Below are positions 36,729-47,500 of a stretch of DNA of 64,000 bases, in pieces. Below the pieces are notes generated by a model. That model made no database searches, had not been told where the DNA came from, and saw only the letters and a program-made list of their open reading frames with translations. Within the stretch, counting starts at the first letter, position 1. Each line of letters opens with the position of its first letter. This DNA comes from Streptomyces sp. NBC_01235 (GTDB taxonomy: Bacteria; Actinomycetota; Actinomycetes; Streptomycetales; Streptomycetaceae): the NCBI RefSeq assembly GCF_035989285.1, contig NZ_CP108513.1, positions 8,804,001 to 8,868,000 of the forward strand. Direction: 5' to 3'. A program made the position numbers and the translations under genes.

Positions 36729-38120
36729 TCAGTCGAAGGAGATCCGCCACTGCGCCGAGTTCACATCGTTGCCCGGGTCCCACACCGCCACCTGGCGGCG
36801 GCTGTCGTTGACGAACATGGTGGCGTAGAAGTAGCCCGAGTAATGGTTGTTCCACAGCGAGACGGTGTCGTTGTTGGAGAACACCTTGTAGCCCTTGGCC
36901 TTGTTGTCGCCCGTCACATTCAGATCGCAGCCCGAGATCACCTCGACGTTGCTGTTGATGGAGAGCTGCTCGCCGTACGGGCCGCGCAGCTCGCGGATCC
37001 GGACGTAATGCTCGTCGCTGACGGCGTTGACCTGGCCGTAGGCGTTCAGGGTGCCGTTGGCGTTGAGGGTGCTGTCGACCGTGAGGTCGCCGCTGATCTG
37101 GGCGGAGCCCCCGGAGTACAGACTGCTCTGGGCGGTCAGGGAGCCGTTCACGGTGAGACTGTTCTGCGCGTAGGTGTTGCCCCGGACCGTCAGGCTGTTG
37201 CCGACGTCGGCCGAGCCGCTCACCGTGAGGGAGTTGTTCACGGTGAGGGAGTTCCCCACCGACGCGTTGCCGCTGATCTCCAGTCCGGACTCGCCCGATA
37301 TCTCGCCCTCGACCGTCAGCGCGTCCAGCGTCGGGTCCTTCACCGTGAGGGTGAGAACGGCGTACTGATGGATCGTCTCGAAGCCGCTGCCGGCGCCCTC
37401 GGGGGACATGGACGCCTCCAGCGTGAAGGTGGTGTCCATGGCGAGGGATTCGTCGGGGAGGGTGAAGAACGTGTCGGAGCCCTCGTAGACGATCTCGCCG
37501 TCCCCGTCGAACACGCGGTAGTAGGAGCCGTTGCTCTCCCACGAGAGATACGGGTTGTCGTCGCTGGAGAACTTGGTCTTCGGGGCGGTGGCGCTGTCGT
37601 CGTCGCGGGCCAGGAAGGCGTTCAGATAGAAGACGGGCTCCGTGACGGGCAGCGGTACGGTCCGGCGGCGCGACGCGAAGTCGTCGGGGTCCGACGAGGT
37701 GTCGGAGTGCTCGGTGATGTGGAGGTCGAGGGTGCCGGTGCTGTCGACCAGTTCACCGCTGACCCCGAGATGCAGCGTGCCGTCGAACGGTTCGCTGTCG
37801 TCACCCTGGTAGTGGAAGATCGCCCGGTAGTACAGGGCGTCACCGGCCAGCCCCAGATGCTGGGCGGACACCTGGACCAGGGACCCCGCGCTCCAGTTGC
37901 CGTCCGAGGAGAAGACCGGCTTCGGGTCGTCGGTGAAGTAAGCGCCCCCGCTCTTGGCGTCGCCCGGCACGGCTATCTGGATCCAGTCGCAGTACGTGTC
38001 CTCCGCTCCCGCGGTGACGGTGAGCGTGATCCGGCCCTGGGAGTTGGTCCCCGCGGTACCCGCCTGGAGCGGTGCCGGACTGGTGGCGACACGGTAGGTG
38101 AGCAGGGGCTGATCGGACAT
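36729..38120 (-). CDS. Fibre-like repetitive beta-strand protein
   Basis: A 463-aa protein without signal peptide. Residues 1-280 form two or three beta-rich domains ([34 protein letters not shown]). Residues about 285-365 are a repeat array of SLTV-type units ([53 protein letters not shown]), a pattern of beta-solenoid shafts in phage and tailocin fibres. Residues 370-463 form a compact tip-like domain ([40 protein letters not shown]). AGGAGG upstream makes the start firm. It is the last gene of the RIP/DUF6603 locus. No phage structural neighbours are present, so it could be a surface or secreted fibre; the function is inferred only. Confidence 0.7.
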   Translation of the reverse strand: MSDQPLLTYRVATSPAPLQAGTAGTNSQGRITLTVTAGAEDTYCDWIQIAVPGDAKSGGAYFTDDPKPVFSSDGNWSAGSLVQVSAQHLGLAGDALYYRAIFHYQGDDSEPFDGTLHLGVSGELVDSTGTLDLHITEHSDTSSDPDDFASRRRTVPLPVTEPVFYLNAFLARDDDSATAPKTKFSSDDNPYLSWESNGSYYRVFDGDGEIVYEGSDTFFTLPDESLAMDTTFTLEASMSPEGAGSGFETIHQYAVLTLTVKDPTLDALTVEGEISGESGLEISGNASVGNSLTVNNSLTVSGSADVGNSLTVRGNTYAQNSLTVNGSLTAQSSLYSGGSAQISGDLTVDSTLNANGTLNAYGQVNAVSDEHYVRIRELRGPYGEQLSINSNVEVISGCDLNVTGDNKAKGYKVFSNNDTVSLWNNHYSGYFYATMFVNDSRRQVAVWDPGNDVNSAQWRISFD

Positions 38121-38218
38121 GCGGGACCTCCTGATACGTACGTGTGTACTTGCGTCACGGGACCGGGACTGGTGGAACGGGGTGGTGCGGTGGCGCCCAT
38201 GTGCTGCTGTGTGCGCCC

Positions 38219-41200
38219 TTACTCGTCGGGCTCGGGGAACAGCCGGAGCAGTCCTTCTTCGAGCGTGGGCGGACGGAACGGGAACTGTGCGTCCACCGGT
38301 GCCGCGGTCAGGTCGTACGGCGTCCAGGAGCCGCCCGGCGGCGGGGCCGGGCGCAGCCAGGACCAGGTGCCGTGCCGGGTGCTGGGCCGCGGGAAGGCGA
38401 CGGCGCCGTCCTCGCCGCTGCCGCCCATGACCGGCCCGAAGCGGAACAGGGCCTGGAGCCGGCGCAGCGCGCCGTCGACATGCTGCTGCGCGACGGCGAC
38501 GGAGGCCGTGGGGGTGATGCCGGTGACGGCGTGGACGCTCGCGCGCGGGTCGACCAGCAGCAGCAGCCGGGTGGGCGCGCTGTCGCCGAACGTCAGCTGG
38601 AGGTAGTTGGCCGATGAGGGCGGCTCGGGGGTGCCGGGCGGGCCGATCCGGACGATGAGGTCCTGGCCGTCGTCGGGGGCCGTCACACTGTCGAAGCGCT
38701 CGTAGTCGTAACCTCCGCCGGGCGCGGCCCGGTAGAAGCCGATCAGACCGTCGTCGCGGGCGGGCTGGTCGCCGAGGCGGACGGCGAACGGGTCGGCGGT
38801 GAAGGTGGGTGCGGGCGGGACGAGGCTGGCCTGCCAGCCGGTGGCGCGCAGCGGCGGGCCGTCCAGGGTCAGCCGCAGCCGGGCCTGGACCAGCGCCAGC
38901 GGCCGGCCGACGAGCGCGGACAGCGTCTGGTCGGTACGGCGGCCCAGCGGGTCGGTGGTCCACAGTGTGGAGTCGATGACATCGAGGAACGCGCTGAGGT
39001 TGGCCTCGCCGCTCAGCCGCCGCGAGCGCAGCAGACCGGCGATCACCGGGGCGAGCGCCTCCACCTCGCCGAGGGTGGTGAGGGCGCCGTCGGGCGGGGG
39101 TTCCCACTGGCCCCTGCGGGCGCCGGTGGCGTCGGTGAGGGTGCGGTAGCCGCCCAGGAACCGGCCCTCGGGGTCGTACAGCAGCAGACTGCCGTCGAGA
39201 TGGTTGGGCAGCAGCCAGCCGGTGACGGGGCTGGGGTCGGCGGCGGTCTCCACCCCCCGGGTGCCGGTGGCGGCGTCGAGGAGGTCGAAGTCGAGCCGGG
39301 CGGGCTGGAGCGGGCGCGGGGGCAGTTGGGCGACGGCGGCGACGGTCGGGGTGAGGGAGGACTCGGTGGTCAGGGCGGTGTCGATGACCAGCGGGAAGTT
39401 GCGGTAGTCGTGCAGTCCGCCCTGCTTGAGGTCGGGGCTGACCACATCGAGGACCCGGCCGAACTTGTCGTAGAGGAAGAGGTCCGCCAGATGGATCTGG
39501 CCCTGCCGGGTCGGATGGAACTGCGCGCTCTCGCCGCCGGGAAGATACGGGACGCTGGTGACCCGGCCCCGGTAGCGGGCCGGCAGTCCGTCCTCGGTCG
39601 CGGCGTCGGGGAAGCCGGTGAGGCCCGCGACCTCGGAGAAGTGCCGGTCCTGGGCGGTGGGGCGGCGGAAGGCGCGGGTGTCCCGGGCCGCGATCCGGTC
39701 GTTGAAGCCGGTCAGTTCCTGGGCGAGGACCCCCCAGTCGCCGATCGCGCCCAGCCAGGCGTCTAGCCGGTCGCGCTGGACGTCGGAGCCGTGCCGGGTG
39801 ACGAACTCCTTCAGCCGGGCGGCGAACAGGGTGCGCGGATGCGGGCCGAGGGCGGAGACACCCATCACGGCGATCTGCTTCGGGGCGGGTGCCGAGCCGG
39901 GGACATAGCGGTAGTCGGTGCCGTCGAACGCCCAGCAGCTCTGCCCGCCGACGGTGTGCGGGACATGGCTGTAGGAGGTCCGCCACTCCATGAACAGCGG
40001 CTCCCAGGGCTGGCCCCAGGGGTCCAGACCCAGCGCGGGCAGGGTGCCGGTGTAGTCGTCGGGGCGGTGCGCGGCGACGGCGGCGCCGACATCGGCCGTG
40101 GACACCCCGCCGCCGCTCCCGGCGAGGGCGGCGGCGTTGCCGGGGTCCAGCAAGAAGTACTCCGTGAGCAGCCCTGCCACCTCGGACGGAAGCCCGGCGA
40201 GCCCCGGAAACGCCGGCATCGGCCCCTGACCGGGTGCCGCGGTGAGGGTCCGGTCCCGGACCGTGAGGGCGCTGGCCAGCGTGGCCGGGCTGCCGTCGGC
40301 GACCGGCCGGGTGGGAACGGGCCGGTCGGTGACGACGGCGTCGGACGGGGGCATGATCCCCGACACGCTCACCACGGGGTTGACGGCGTGCCAGTACGCG
40401 GGCCGGGGCACCGCCTTGAGCGTGGCGCCCTCGGGCAGTCCCTTGGCCGCGGCGAAGGCGCTGATCCCGGCGGCCAGCGCGGCCTGGGCGTGGGGGTGCC
40501 GGGCCGTGGTGTCCGGCTGGGGCACCCGCGCCGCCAGCGTCCGCGCCTGACCGGTCCGCTCCCGCAGGGTGTGCGCGAGGGAGCCCGTGCGGCTGGGGTC
40601 CAGTTCGGCCTGGAGGTCCTCCTGGTCCGGCGCTCCCACGGGTGGCGGGTCCAGGATGCCGAGGAGACCCTGCTTCAGCCAGAGGGAGTTCAGCCGCCAC
40701 TGGAGGTCGTACACCTCACCGAGGAGGTCGTCCAGCCGGTTCTGGTCGTCGTTGAGGGTGGACAGCCAGGCGGGCGGGACGAACGGCGGTGGAGGCGGGC
40801 CGTCAGGCGTCTGATCGGCCGGCGGTGGGGTCACCGTCCACCGGTATCCCCCCGACGAGGCGCCGAACGACGCCGCGTGGATCCCGCGCCGGACCCGTTC
40901 GTCACCGCCCTTCTCGTCGGCGACGGCCAGTAGATCGTGCAGGAACGCCCGCAGCAGCTGGATGTCCTCGGCGGCGGGGCGGGCGCCGGTGGCCTTCAGG
41001 GCGTGAGCGGCGAGCGCGGTGAACGCGTCCTCGGTCGTACTGCCGAGGGAGACATTCAGCGCCCCGCTGTCCTTCACGGTGTGCAGTGGGTCGGGGGAGG
41101 GCGGGTCGGACGCCGCCGGGTCCCATCCGACGGTCAGCGCCAGGCCCTGGTAGAGGCTGCGCACGGCCGGGGTGAGGTCGCCGTCCAGTACGGGGTTGCC

Positions 41201-41992
41201 GGTGAGCCGGGGGTCCTGCCAGCCGAGCTGGGCGAGGAGACCGGCGTAGGAGGTGTCCGGCGGGAGCGTGGCGAGGACATCGGCGCCCGGATCGGAGTAC
41301 CAGCCGACGACCTGGTACCCGAGAGTGTCCGCCCCGAGGACGTCGGAGAGATCGTCGAGGAAGGAGAACACATTGGTGTTGTGCGGGGTGTAGGTGGTGA
41401 AGTGCGGGTCGCCCGCGCTCATCGCGGTGAGGAACAGCGGGTCCCGCCCGGCCCGTTCCGACCACGGGGTGTCATCGGTGTGCGGGAAGGCCAGCCCGAT
41501 CGAGACCTGGACCGACTTGGACGTCCGGGCGCTGCGGTAGGGGTCGGCGCTGGCCCGCCAGGCGTCCAGGGTTTCGGCGCCGACCAGATGGGAGCTGGAC
41601 TCTTCGAGGACATGCCCCCGCTGGGCGGCGTACGAGGTGTGCGGGCAGTCGCTCTCGATCACCCAGGCCCTGACCCGACGCCGGGCGCCGCCGCTGAACC
41701 GGGTGACCAGCCAGCGGTTGGGCAGCAGCGGGTAGGCGACCTCGCCGGTGGCCGGGTCCTCCACACCGTGGCGCAGTCCGCGCGGCAGCGTCCAGTGCAG
41801 ATGCACCCCGGTGTGCCGGAACAGGGGGTCGTCGCTCTGGCGGTCCCCTTCGTCCGGCTCGGGGCTGATGTAGTCGCGCAGGGCCAGGTAGTTCTGCCGC
41901 CAGGTACGGAATCCGTCCCGGCGCAGCACCGCCTCAGTCACCACGAGCGCGTCCAGACCGATCGGTACGACGAGGGCGGGGCGGGTACTCAT
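38219..41992 (-). CDS. Very large uncharacterised protein (1257 aa)
   Basis: 1257 residues; I do not recognise a family. The N-terminus ([20 protein letters not shown], then [36 protein letters not shown]) is well structured and non-secretory. A helical, possibly coiled-coil part lies near residues 390-440 ([20 protein letters not shown]). The C-terminal 500 residues are beta-rich with many DYRYVPG- and [24 protein letters not shown] segments. There are no membrane helices. Its ATG overlaps the upstream gene stop (ATGA), and size and coupling suggest an obligate partner of that product in a large assembly. It ends 98 bases before the fibre-like gene. Confidence 0.75.
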   Translation of the reverse strand: MSTRPALVVPIGLDALVVTEAVLRRDGFRTWRQNYLALRDYISPEPDEGDRQSDDPLFRHTGVHLHWTLPRGLRHGVEDPATGEVAYPLLPNRWLVTRFSGGARRRVRAWVIESDCPHTSYAAQRGHVLEESSSHLVGAETLDAWRASADPYRSARTSKSVQVSIGLAFPHTDDTPWSERAGRDPLFLTAMSAGDPHFTTYTPHNTNVFSFLDDLSDVLGADTLGYQVVGWYSDPGADVLATLPPDTSYAGLLAQLGWQDPRLTGNPVLDGDLTPAVRSLYQGLALTVGWDPAASDPPSPDPLHTVKDSGALNVSLGSTTEDAFTALAAHALKATGARPAAEDIQLLRAFLHDLLAVADEKGGDERVRRGIHAASFGASSGGYRWTVTPPPADQTPDGPPPPPFVPPAWLSTLNDDQNRLDDLLGEVYDLQWRLNSLWLKQGLLGILDPPPVGAPDQEDLQAELDPSRTGSLAHTLRERTGQARTLAARVPQPDTTARHPHAQAALAAGISAFAAAKGLPEGATLKAVPRPAYWHAVNPVVSVSGIMPPSDAVVTDRPVPTRPVADGSPATLASALTVRDRTLTAAPGQGPMPAFPGLAGLPSEVAGLLTEYFLLDPGNAAALAGSGGGVSTADVGAAVAAHRPDDYTGTLPALGLDPWGQPWEPLFMEWRTSYSHVPHTVGGQSCWAFDGTDYRYVPGSAPAPKQIAVMGVSALGPHPRTLFAARLKEFVTRHGSDVQRDRLDAWLGAIGDWGVLAQELTGFNDRIAARDTRAFRRPTAQDRHFSEVAGLTGFPDAATEDGLPARYRGRVTSVPYLPGGESAQFHPTRQGQIHLADLFLYDKFGRVLDVVSPDLKQGGLHDYRNFPLVIDTALTTESSLTPTVAAVAQLPPRPLQPARLDFDLLDAATGTRGVETAADPSPVTGWLLPNHLDGSLLLYDPEGRFLGGYRTLTDATGARRGQWEPPPDGALTTLGEVEALAPVIAGLLRSRRLSGEANLSAFLDVIDSTLWTTDPLGRRTDQTLSALVGRPLALVQARLRLTLDGPPLRATGWQASLVPPAPTFTADPFAVRLGDQPARDDGLIGFYRAAPGGGYDYERFDSVTAPDDGQDLIVRIGPPGTPEPPSSANYLQLTFGDSAPTRLLLLVDPRASVHAVTGITPTASVAVAQQHVDGALRRLQALFRFGPVMGGSGEDGAVAFPRPSTRHGTWSWLRPAPPPGGSWTPYDLTAAPVDAQFPFRPPTLEEGLLRLFPEPDE

Positions 41993-44442
41993 ACGGGGGC
42001 TCCTCCAGTCGCCGGGAACCGGTCCCCGTCCGGACCGTCGAAACGGATCGCCTCGGGCACCTTGACCAGTTGCAGGGCGAGATCGGCCGGGCCGACCGTG
42101 CCCACGGAGGTGCCGTGCGCGCGGTCCAGGGCGCCGGTCAGCGCGGTGACCAGCGAACCGACGTCCAGGACGCGGACGTTCGGGTCGGCGGACGGCCGCA
42201 GATGGCGCAGGACGTCGAAGGTGACGTCCGTGCCGAGCTGCTCGCCCAGCGGCAGCCGGGGCCCGGCGTCCGGCAGCAGACTGCGCAGCGGGATCCGTCC
42301 GTCGTCCTCGACCCCGAAGCGGAACCCTTCCTGGGGTTCGGCGAGTTCGACGGTCGCGGGCACCCCGTTGAACAGGCACAGCAGCACGGATGACGAGAGA
42401 TGCTCCATCCGCAGCACCGGCAGCGGCGCGCCCGCCGTGTCCACCGCCCGGACGGCGAGATGGGGCCAGCCGGAGACGAGGGCGGAGCGGAGCAGCAGGC
42501 CGGAGACGGTGCCGAGGGGGTCACCGGGGTCACCAGGGCCGCTGGGGCCGCTGGGAACGCCGGAGTCACCGGGATTACCGGGACCGCCGGGATCCTTGGG
42601 ATCGCCGGGCCCGGCGTCACGCAGCGTGTCCCGGTGCCGGGCCGCCGCCCCCGCCACCTCCGCCCGCACCACCGCGGCCACGATCTCGTCCTGGAGGGTG
42701 TCCCGGCTCGACTGGGCGCCGATCCCCAGCGCCCCGCCGATCAGCGCGTCCCGCCAGTTCGGGTCGGTGTGGAAGAAGCGCAGCGACTCCGGCGGCAGCA
42801 TCCGCGCGTCCGGCACCAGCCGGGTGAACGGCACCGGTATGAGCAGCAGCAGCCGGGCCAGCCAGTCCACGACCGGCGTGAGGCGTTCCCTGAGTCCGGC
42901 GTCCTCGTCCAGCGCCCGCGTGACGGCCGTACGGGCCACATCGGAGCGCAGGAAGACGTCCAGTTCCGCGCTCGGATCGCCCGGCGCGGGCTCGGGCGCG
43001 GGCGGCGACCAGGGGTCACGGGGCCGGGCGGGCGTCGCCCCCAGGGCGCTGAGCAGCGGCCCGTCGAGCAGCGCCCCGAACGCGGCCCGCGCGGACCGGG
43101 GCGGGCCGGACGAGTCCCCGCCCCCGGAGGGCAGATGGCTGCTGGTCTCCTGGTGGTAGAGGGTGTCGACCAGATCGTGCGTGGCCCGCTTGAAGGCGAT
43201 CAGATGCTGGACGTACGCCGCGTCGGCCAGCGCCAGCGACCGGCCCGTCTCGAACGCGGTGGCCAGCGACACGTCGAAACTGCCCCAGGCGGGGTCGTAG
43301 GCGAGCAGGGCGTCCGCGGTGGTGGCGGTCGCCACCCGGTCCACGGCCGCGGGCAGTACGGGGGTGAGCGGCCCCCGGTACCAGCCGAAGGTCTGCTCGC
43401 CCGACCGGGTGCGGTACGGCAGCGGCACATAACCGTCGCCGATCCGCCGGGCCACCTGCCGCCGGGCGGCCGGAGTGCCGTCACTGTCCCGGTACGGGGA
43501 GGGCAGCCGCAGCCACATCTCCTCGCGGGTCGCCCGACGCGAGCCGTCCGGAGTGCGGGCGAGCCCTTCGGCCAACGCCCGGAAGTGCGCGTCGCCGTCC
43601 GGGTGCGCCCAGAACGACCAGCTGCACAGCGACAGCAGCGCCACCGACGTACGGCCCTGGAAGTCCGGGGTGCCGGACCCGAGCAGCCGCTCGTGGCCCT
43701 CCAGGGAGACCAGGTGGACGATGTTCTTGGTGCGGTCTTCCGGGGGCGAGCCGGGCGGCGCGGCGGCCGGGAAGCGGTGCGCGACGACCACCGCGAACAG
43801 CCCGTCCTCCTGGATGCCCAGGATGGGCCGGTCCCCGGTGTTGGCACCCCGGCAGTGCGCGAGATACGGCAGATCCGCCAGCCGGGGTGTCACCTCGGGG
43901 AACACGGCGGCCGGAATCCGGATGACCTCGCACGGATCGTCCTGCCCGATGTCGGACTCCAGCGGCAGCGCGGGCTTGAGCACCTCCGGGTCGTCGGCGA
44001 GAAAGGCGCCCACGGTCGTCGACTCGGCCCGGGTCGGGGCGGTCGTCCCGCCGATCAGCTGGTCGTCGGTGAGCACCAGCAGCGCCAGCCAGGGAGTGCC
44101 CCGGTCCGCCACGCGCAGCTCACGCTCCCACGGCAGCATCGGATCGCCGAGCACCAGATGCGGCAGCTCCTCGGCGAACCGTCCCTCGGAGGAGTCCGGC
44201 GGCTGCCGGGCCACCACGGTGGTCGTGTCCACGGCGACCTGCGGTGCGCGCACGGTGAACCGCTGCACGGCCCGGAACGAACCGCCGACCACCTGGGCGC
44301 CAACCGAGGGGCCGGTGCACAGGGTGTGCGTGGCCTCGATCCGGTAGTCACCGGCGGGCAGGGCGGGCAGATAGTGGTCGTGCAGTTCGATGTCTCCGAT
44401 CGGGATGGTGTCCCGGGCGGGGTGCTGCGGGCTCGCGCTCAC
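41989..44442 (-). CDS. Large uncharacterised protein with collagen-like insert (817 aa)
   Basis: An 817-aa protein of unknown function, without signal peptide or membrane helices. The N-terminal 75 residues look like a beta domain (IPIGDIELHDHYLPALPAGD, YRIEATHTLCTGPSVGAQVV). The rest contains mixed segments such as HLVSLEGHERLLGSGTPDFQ and ALLSLCSWSFWAHPDGDAHF. Residues about 611-644 are a Gly-X-Y stretch (GDPKDPGGPGNPGDSG, SGPSGPGDPGDPLG) like short collagen helices, a possible trimerisation or spacer element. The GTG start has CGGAG upstream; a hexamer repeat lies just before it. It is coupled to the 1257-aa gene. Confidence 0.75.
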   Translation of the reverse strand: MSASPQHPARDTIPIGDIELHDHYLPALPAGDYRIEATHTLCTGPSVGAQVVGGSFRAVQRFTVRAPQVAVDTTTVVARQPPDSSEGRFAEELPHLVLGDPMLPWERELRVADRGTPWLALLVLTDDQLIGGTTAPTRAESTTVGAFLADDPEVLKPALPLESDIGQDDPCEVIRIPAAVFPEVTPRLADLPYLAHCRGANTGDRPILGIQEDGLFAVVVAHRFPAAAPPGSPPEDRTKNIVHLVSLEGHERLLGSGTPDFQGRTSVALLSLCSWSFWAHPDGDAHFRALAEGLARTPDGSRRATREEMWLRLPSPYRDSDGTPAARRQVARRIGDGYVPLPYRTRSGEQTFGWYRGPLTPVLPAAVDRVATATTADALLAYDPAWGSFDVSLATAFETGRSLALADAAYVQHLIAFKRATHDLVDTLYHQETSSHLPSGGGDSSGPPRSARAAFGALLDGPLLSALGATPARPRDPWSPPAPEPAPGDPSAELDVFLRSDVARTAVTRALDEDAGLRERLTPVVDWLARLLLLIPVPFTRLVPDARMLPPESLRFFHTDPNWRDALIGGALGIGAQSSRDTLQDEIVAAVVRAEVAGAAARHRDTLRDAGPGDPKDPGGPGNPGDSGVPSGPSGPGDPGDPLGTVSGLLLRSALVSGWPHLAVRAVDTAGAPLPVLRMEHLSSSVLLCLFNGVPATVELAEPQEGFRFGVEDDGRIPLRSLLPDAGPRLPLGEQLGTDVTFDVLRHLRPSADPNVRVLDVGSLVTALTGALDRAHGTSVGTVGPADLALQLVKVPEAIRFDGPDGDRFPATGGAPV

Positions 44443-44459
44443 GTCCGGCTCCGTTGCTT

Positions 44460-44489
44460 GGGTGCGGGTGCGGGTGCGGGTGCGGGTGC
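44460..44489. repeat. Hexamer tandem repeat GGGTGC x5
   Basis: Five exact copies of GGGTGC in the 144-base gap between the DUF6603 gene and the 817-aa gene, 17 bases upstream of the latter's start. Such a tract is prone to slippage and could alter the leader length of the downstream genes. Confidence 0.9.
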
Positions 44490-44586
44490 TTGGGCGTGGG
44501 AGAAGGGGGCGGGCACCGGCCGTTGGGCCGGGGTTTGGCGCCGGTGGCTTTCGGTCGGGGTCCTGCGGCGGTGGGCCCGTCGACCC

Positions 44587-47500
44587 TCACCCGGGGTTCT
44601 GCACCAGCGGCGCCCGGCGGTAGAAGTGCGCGGCCCCCGCCGCCAGCGCGGTCAGTCCGTCCCCCGGGTCCTTGAACAGACCGGCGTCGGCCAGTGCCGC
44701 GCACATCTGATCGCGTCCGGTGCGGGCCGGACCTCGGTCGGTCTGCCCGATCCGCGCCACGCACGAGTCGTCGGCCACCGAGACGTAATCGCGGTCGGCG
44801 ACGGGGGACGAGGACAGCGGGGCGAGGCCGGGCGGGATCTCCTCCGCGCTGTACTCGCCGAGCGGGAACACCCCGCGTGAGCCGGCCAGTTCGGGCCGGG
44901 GCGCCTGGATGTCGTAGCCGACCGGGCGGCCGGTCAGCACCTCGGCGCCGGGCGCGTCCGGGGTGTGGCTGAAGGGGGAGGGCGGGGCGCCCCACAAGGA
45001 CGCGGGGAGATTGTGGGTGCGGGCGGTGGCGGTCCAGCCGTCCATCGGCGCGGGCGCGTCCTCGAAGTACAGCCGGAGCCGGTGCTCACCGATGAGGCCG
45101 GTGCGGTTCATGGGGCGGACGTCGACGCCGGGGGTGTCCTCGGCGGCGGGGGAGGACAACGGGTCGTCGCCGAGCCGCAGATGGCTGGCCGGCACTGCGG
45201 ACTGGGTGAAGAACCGCAGGTCACGGGCGCGGGCGTACCACACCTTGCCGCTGTTGCCGGGGTCGTGGCCGCTGTCCTCGGCGGTCTTGTCGATGCCGTT
45301 GACCGGGCCGATGGTGATGACGTCGGCCGGTTTCGGCAGCATGCTCGCGAAGTCGTCCCAGCCGAGCGCCTCGGCGTCCGCCCCGGACGGACCGGGACCG
45401 AAGCTGATGGTCTTGGAGAAGCCCACGAAGTGCGCGGTGACCGAGCCACCGGTCGGCGGCCCCCACAACTCCAGACAGGCCCCGACGGTCACACTGATCG
45501 TCTTGTGGATGATCCCGATGTTGACGGTGTACGAGGCGCCGATGCTCACCGAGATCCGGGCGGTGAAGAAGAACGGCCGCCAGGACAGCAGCACATCCGC
45601 CTGGGCCGTGAACCAGGCCCGGAAGTCCCCCGCGTGGAAGACGATGCTCAGCCGCCCCCCGGCCATCGCGCACGACGGCGTCACCGCGAGATACGCCTGC
45701 GCGGTGATCGTCAGATTGCTGCTCACCGCCCAGTTGATCCCGAGCCGCGGCACGTCCGGGTAGGCGGCGGGCCGCCGGAACGACGGGTGATAGCCGCCGA
45801 GGGTGACCACGAACTGCCCCGCGTTGGGGTTGGACCCGAACCACACCGACGCGGCGAACCCCCCGGTGAGATGACAGTCGGGAGTCAGCACGTACGACAC
45901 CGGCGCCAGTTCCGCCGCCAGCTCGAAACTCCCCGCGAGGGGCCGGATCACCGCCTCCAGCCCCAGTTCCGCGTACACATACGTACGGGTCGCGGACTCG
46001 GCCGGCATCGGCAGCTGAAGCGTCGCGATGCCCAGCACGGCCAGCGCGAGTTCATCACCGAACTCGGCGGCCAGCAGCACCTTGGAGTTGACCACCTCGG
46101 CGACGCTGAACTCGATCCCCAGGGCCAGCCAGTACGCCCCCTGGCGCGGCGCGATCCACTTCCGCGCCGGACTGCCGGGTACGGCGGGCGTCCGCCCCTC
46201 CAGCACCTCCAGCATCCCGGACGGCTTCAGATCGGCGTCCGGCCCCTGCTTGTTCAGGGCGAGCAGCGGGAACCCGGACACCTCGCGCGGGGTGGGCAGC
46301 GTCAGCTCCCGGTTGAACCCGAACCCCGCCATCAGCCCCGTGATCAGAATCGGCGGCGCGGCCACGATCGGCGCCTCGACCTGAGCGAACACGAACAACG
46401 ACGGCTTCCCGTCCGTGAGCTGCGCGTACGAGCCGACTGCCGCGAGCGAGAAGTCCGGCACGGCGACGGTGGCCGTCCCGTCGTACTGGAACGCCACGCC
46501 CTCGTCCAACTGGTCGTCGGGAAGGTGCAGCAGCGCGCCCTCGATCTCGATCGGCGGCGCGGCATAGCCGATACCGACACCGTCGAGCCGGAACGCCGGC
46601 GCGAACTTCTCCAGCGACGACCCGACGGCCAGCCCGTCGAGCGACATGACGAGAGGCCCGAGCTGAATCCCGGCGTCGAGGCCGAAGAGCAGCGTGTTGT
46701 GCTGGTAGATCACCCCGACGCGGTTGATCTGGACGACACCGATGGTCTTCTGGACGGTGATCCAGACGCCGGCGGAGGAACGGGACGGGGCGCTGCCGGT
46801 GGGGGCGTTGGCCTGCGCGGGGGCGCTGGGGGCGCTGCCGTTCGCGGCGGCGGTCGTGGGCAGACCGAGGGCGACGGGTGTGCGCTCCTTCCCGATCCGC
46901 AGATCGGCGAGCGCGGCGGGACCTGCCTTCAGTCCGCCCGCCGGCAACTCCACGACCTGCGCCTTGGTGAGCAGGGTATTGACACTGCCGATGGCGGCGG
47001 CGTCGATCACCCCGGAGGAGTACAGAACCTGGAGACTGTCGACGGCGAGACTGCCGCCGATCTCGGCGAGAAACCCTCCGACCAGCGGAAGTTCCGCGAG
47101 ATCGATCCCGGCGGACAGATCGATGCCGACACAGAACTGCGCGGGGCCGCTCTGCGGCTTGACCCGGACGAACTTCGCGTCCTTCAGCTCGATGTGCAGA
47201 CTCTCGGGGATGTCGGCGGCGAGATCGGCGGAGAAGTGGGCGACCCAGTCGCGCAGGGTGACTTTGGTGTCCGCGTCCTCGGGAGAGTGGTAGGTGGCTA
47301 TGAGGAGGTCGGTGCCGGTCTTCTCCTCGTCGAGGGTGATGTCGAAGGTGAAGTCGTCGACGGTCAGTTTTCCGCCGTAGCGGGTCGCGGTGTCGTCCCG
47401 GGTGACGGTCAGACCGAGTGAGGCGATGATCCCGTCGGCGATCGTCAGCTGCCCCTGACAGAGGAAGTCCACGACCTTGGTGCCGGTGGTGTACGAGAGC

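Noticed and set aside
35817..38606. Long plus-strand frame across IS256, aconitase tail and fibre-like gene
   Set aside because: Only the 36287-36665 part has homology (aconitase). The rest mirrors minus-strand genes and is kept open by high GC content.
38121..40700. Minus-strand frame extending upstream of the fibre-like protein into the 1257-aa gene
   Set aside because: Composition is Arg/Pro-rich shadow sequence. An AGGAGG site fixes the fibre-like start at 38120.
44965..47421. 818-codon plus-strand frame inside the DUF6603 gene
   Set aside because: Gly/Arg-rich antisense frame without family match. The DUF6603 frame on the other strand has clear structure.
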